Of a stretch of 7,021 nt of DNA, positions 5,214-7,021 are shown in pieces. The notes beneath the pieces were generated by a model. The model did no database searches, had not been told where the DNA came from, and saw only the letters and a list, made by a program, of their open reading frames with translations. The DNA lies in assembly GCA_020850375.1 (NCBI GenBank), contig JADZET010000187.1, forward strand, positions 1 to 7,021, read 5' to 3'. Both the position numbers and the translations under genes were made by a program. Numbering within the stretch: position 1 is the stretch's first letter; each line of letters starts with the position of its first letter. This DNA comes from Phycisphaeraceae bacterium (GTDB taxonomy: Bacteria; Planctomycetota; Phycisphaerae; Phycisphaerales; Phycisphaeraceae).

Positions 5214-6604
5214 GGGCTGTCGATGCCCAGGGCGCGGAGCATGGCCTGGGCCTTGTCGATCGTCTCCTGGTACTCCTGCGCGGCCGTCGAGTCGGCCACC
5301 ACGCCGCCGCCGACGCTCAGGTCCACCTCGCCGCGATTCGCGTCGGCCCAGCGCAGGAGCATGGTGCGGATGGCGACGCTCAGGTGCAGCTCGTCGGCGC
5401 GGATCGCGCCGATCGCGCCGCAGTAGGGGCCGCGCCGCACCGGCTCGAGCTCCTCGATGATCTGCATCGCCCGCACCTTGGGCGCGCCCGTCACCGAGCC
5501 CGGCGGGAAGCAGGCTCGGATGAGGTCGACCGTGTCCTTGCCGGGGGCCAGCCCGCCGCGCACCGTCGAGACGGCCTGGTGGACCGTCGGGTGCGACTCG
5601 ACGACGCGCGGCTCGGTCACGCGCACCGAGCCGTAGGCGCAGACGCGGCCGAGGTCGTTGCGGACCAGGTCGGTGATCATGTGCAACTCGGCCATGTCCT
5701 TGGGGCTGTGCAGCAACTCGGACGGGCCGACGTCGGCGGGGCGCGTGCCCTTGATGGGCCGGCTGACCACGTGGCCGTCGGGCGTCAGACGCAGGAAGAG
5801 CTCCGGCGAGGTCGAGGCGATGGCCCGTGGGTGCTCGCGATCGGCGGTCGGCAGTTCGAGGTAGGCCCCGTACCAAGCAGGGGAACCCTCCGCCAGACGC
5901 AGGTAGAGCGCCCGGCCCGTTCCCGGAAAACGTCCTTCAAACGGGGCCGTCAGGCGCTGGGCGAGGTTGATCTGGAAGACATCGCCGGCCCCGATGTAGT
6001 CGAGGCAACAGTCGACGGCCTTCTCATAATGATGGCGCGGGCCGAAGACGCTGCGAGGCTTCTGAGCGGAGATGGTCTGGGCGTTCGCGGCGGAGGGGGC
6101 TTCCGATAAAGCTTCGAGCAGTGACGCGGCGGGGGAGTCGCCGATGGTCTGCCAGGTCTGCGTCTGGCCGTCCATGTCGTGCACGAGCAGGCTCGGGCAC
6201 CAGGCCAGCTCGACGGCGGGCCAGTTGCGATCGTCCGCCGCCGTCGTGGGCATATTCTCCACCGAGCGTCCGAGGTCGTAGGAGAGGTAGCCGATCCACA
6301 GGCCTTGCGGGCGGGCAGACTGGGAGGAGGCGAGCAGGTGCTTGAGGTCATTAAAAGGATCGTGTGTGAAACGGGGGAGCTCAAAAGCGGGCGGGGGTCC
6401 GAGCCAGAGGCTTCGCGCGTGGCCTTGGGGGAGGGCGGCGCCGAAGCGGTACCAGCCGGCCGGTTCGGCCAGGATCGAGCGGCGCGACCAGCGGGCGTCG
6501 AACCGGCCCGAGTGCAGCATGACCACGGGCCGCGAGGCGGGCCAGCGTGCCAGGGCCTGCGGGGGGGTGATCGTCCAGTCGAGCGTCTGAACCTGTCCCG
6601 ACAT
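5201..6604 (-). CDS. pabB: Aminodeoxychorismate synthase component I (PabB)
   Basis: A 467-residue chorismate-utilising enzyme that aminates chorismate to 4-amino-4-deoxychorismate with ammonia from a glutamine amidotransferase partner (PabA), the first step towards p-aminobenzoate and folate. The N-terminal domain includes LWIGYLSYDLGRSVE (102-116). The chorismate-binding domain begins near 190 and carries GDVFQINLAQR (207-217), SPELFLRL (266-273), PIKGTRP (283-289), DLVRNDLGR (312-320), FPPGSVTGAPKVRAMQII (366-383), CGAIGAI (395-401) and GGGVVADS (432-439). Lys285 in PIKGT is the lysine that separates PabB from anthranilate synthase TrpE, which has Ala there. No PabA domain is fused, and pabA is not in the window. 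ATG 6604 has no Shine-Dalgarno; a -10-like box 8 nt upstream suggests a leaderless message. Length is close to the E. coli protein (453 aa). Confidence 0.93.
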   Translation of the reverse strand: MSGQVQTLDWTITPPQALARWPASRPVVMLHSGRFDARWSRRSILAEPAGWYRFGAALPQGHARSLWLGPPPAFELPRFTHDPFNDLKHLLASSQSARPQGLWIGYLSYDLGRSVENMPTTAADDRNWPAVELAWCPSLLVHDMDGQTQTWQTIGDSPAASLLEALSEAPSAANAQTISAQKPRSVFGPRHHYEKAVDCCLDYIGAGDVFQINLAQRLTAPFEGRFPGTGRALYLRLAEGSPAWYGAYLELPTADREHPRAIASTSPELFLRLTPDGHVVSRPIKGTRPADVGPSELLHSPKDMAELHMITDLVRNDLGRVCAYGSVRVTEPRVVESHPTVHQAVSTVRGGLAPGKDTVDLIRACFPPGSVTGAPKVRAMQIIEELEPVRRGPYCGAIGAIRADELHLSVAIRTMLLRWADANRGEVDLSVGGGVVADSTAAQEYQETIDKAQAMLRALGIDSPDNP

Positions 6605-6689
6605 CGGCCGGCATCATATCGGGTCGGGGGCGGAACATCCCATCGGCCGTTATCCCTCGCTGGGCTTGGGGCTGGGCATGAATCGGCCG
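6603..6689 (+). repeat. Three phased copies of ATCGGCCG
   Basis: Exact ATCGGCCG at 6603-6610, 6642-6649 and 6682-6689, with start-to-start spacing of 39 and 40 bp. Each has the palindromic core CGGCCG, and the third extends to a 10-bp perfect palindrome (6682-6691). The first covers most of the pabB start codon and the third overlaps the cheB -10 candidate. I saw no other copy elsewhere in the window by eye. They are plausible binding sites for a regulator of the divergent genes. Confidence 0.5.
6613..6618 (-). promoter_or_regulatory. -10 box of pabB (leaderless arrangement)
   Basis: Minus-strand TATGAT (5 of 6 bases of the sigma70 -10 consensus) ends 8 nt before the pabB ATG, so transcription would start within about 1-3 nt of the start codon. 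No good -35 is found at 15-18 bp. No purine-rich ribosome site lies between the box and ATG, which agrees with a leaderless mRNA. Confidence 0.45.
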
Positions 6690-6693
6690 ATAA
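6686..6693 (+). promoter_or_regulatory. Sigma28-type -10 element (GCCGATAA) ahead of cheB
   Basis: GCCGATAA is an exact match to the -10 consensus of the flagellar/chemotaxis sigma28 (FliA). The expected -35 (TAAAGTTT, 11 bp upstream) is poor here: TGGGGCTG at 6667-6674, 3 of 8. The same bases can be read as a weak sigma70 pair, TTGGGG (6666-6671), 17 bp, GATAAG (6689-6694). Transcription would begin near 6701, about 32 nt before the ATG. Confidence 0.4.
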
Positions 6694-6732
6694 GTACAAC
6701 GGGGGTGTCGGGAGATCGTGGGCGAGGACCTC

Positions 6733-7021
6733 ATGCCGCCGCAAGCCAGCGTCACAGCCCGTCCGCCGATCCCGCGGATCGACGCCAGTCGGTTCTCCGC
6801 GGTGGCCATCGGTTCGAGCACCGGCGGGCCACGCGTGCTCGAGCAGATCATCGCCGGGCTGCCGGCCGACCTGCCCGTGCCGATCTTCATCGCTCAGCAC
6901 ATGCCGCCGCGGTTTACCGAGTCGTTCTCGGTCTCGCTGGACCAGATGTCGGCCCTGAGCGTGGTGCACGCCGAGGACGGGATGCCGATCTTCCCCGGCG
7001 TGGTCTACGTGGCGCGCGGCC
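6733..7021 (+). CDS. CheB-type protein-glutamate methylesterase domain protein (5' part)
   Basis: The first 96 codons of a gene that continues past the window. CheB esterases remove methyl groups (and deamidate glutamines) on chemoreceptors. The reading AVAIGSSTGGPRVL (23-36) holds the nucleophile Ser29, IFIAQHMPPRFTESF (51-65) the catalytic His56, and AEDGMPIFPGVVYVARG (80-96) the next conserved strand. The third catalytic residue (Asp) would be beyond the end. Only about 20 residues precede the esterase fold, so the response-regulator receiver domain of classical CheB is absent at the N-terminus. ATG 6733 has GAGGA (6724-6728) 4 nt upstream. An in-frame GTG at 6718 has GGAGA only 2 nt away and is less likely. 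An in-frame stop at 6691-6693 limits the gene upstream. It is transcribed divergently from pabB. Confidence 0.88.
   Translation, partial: MPPQASVTARPPIPRIDASRFSAVAIGSSTGGPRVLEQIIAGLPADLPVPIFIAQHMPPRFTESFSVSLDQMSALSVVHAEDGMPIFPGVVYVARG

Noticed and set aside
5201..6604. Anthranilate synthase component I (TrpE) as the identity of this gene
   Set aside because: The motif is PIKGT with Lys285, the PabB form; TrpE has PIAGT.

Overview
The window is GC-rich, densely coded bacterial chromosome. An outer-membrane polysaccharide-export lipoprotein points to a diderm envelope. The mix of an exosortase-style exopolysaccharide module, a stand-alone CheB esterase domain and a very GC-rich genome fits a planctomycete (perhaps Phycisphaerae). 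This is a low-confidence inference, because nothing in the window is a phylogenetic marker strong enough to settle it.

Left part (1-4124, minus strand): one tight operon for making and exporting a surface polysaccharide. In transcription order it holds a membrane phosphoglycosyl transferase that loads the first sugar on the lipid carrier, a short Wza/GumB-type outer-membrane export lipoprotein, a Wzz/GumC-type chain-length co-polymerase, an ExeA/GspA-type AAA ATPase, and the first 11 codons of another gene. That last gene overlaps the ATPase stop codon (TAATG), and its N-terminus (MGYIFEAMNRW) resembles the BY-tyrosine kinases of these clusters. The set matches part of the XrtA/PEP-CTERM-associated exopolysaccharide locus. 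No exosortase, flippase, polymerase or further glycosyltransferase lies in the window.

Middle (4125-4540): about 300 bp without a protein gene. It holds an inverted repeat upstream of the operon, a G-run tract and a cluster of hairpins that can fold as a three-way junction, then a good sigma70-like promoter driving tRNA-Arg(UCG). The last 9 nt of the tRNA recur 12 nt downstream of it.

Right part (4541-7021): a cyclase/KynB-type metal hydrolase gene (plus) converges on a pabB-type aminodeoxychorismate synthase gene (minus), with a hairpin spanning both stop codons. pabB diverges from a CheB methylesterase-domain gene (plus) that runs off the window. The 128-bp divergent region carries three copies of ATCGGCCG at 39-40 bp spacing. 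One overlaps an exact GCCGATAA, the -10 consensus of flagellar/chemotaxis sigma28, in front of cheB. A TATGAT box lies only 8 nt from the pabB ATG, which suggests a leaderless pabB message.

No mobile element or CRISPR array was seen. The most interesting unexplained structure is in the two intergenic regions, not in the proteins.
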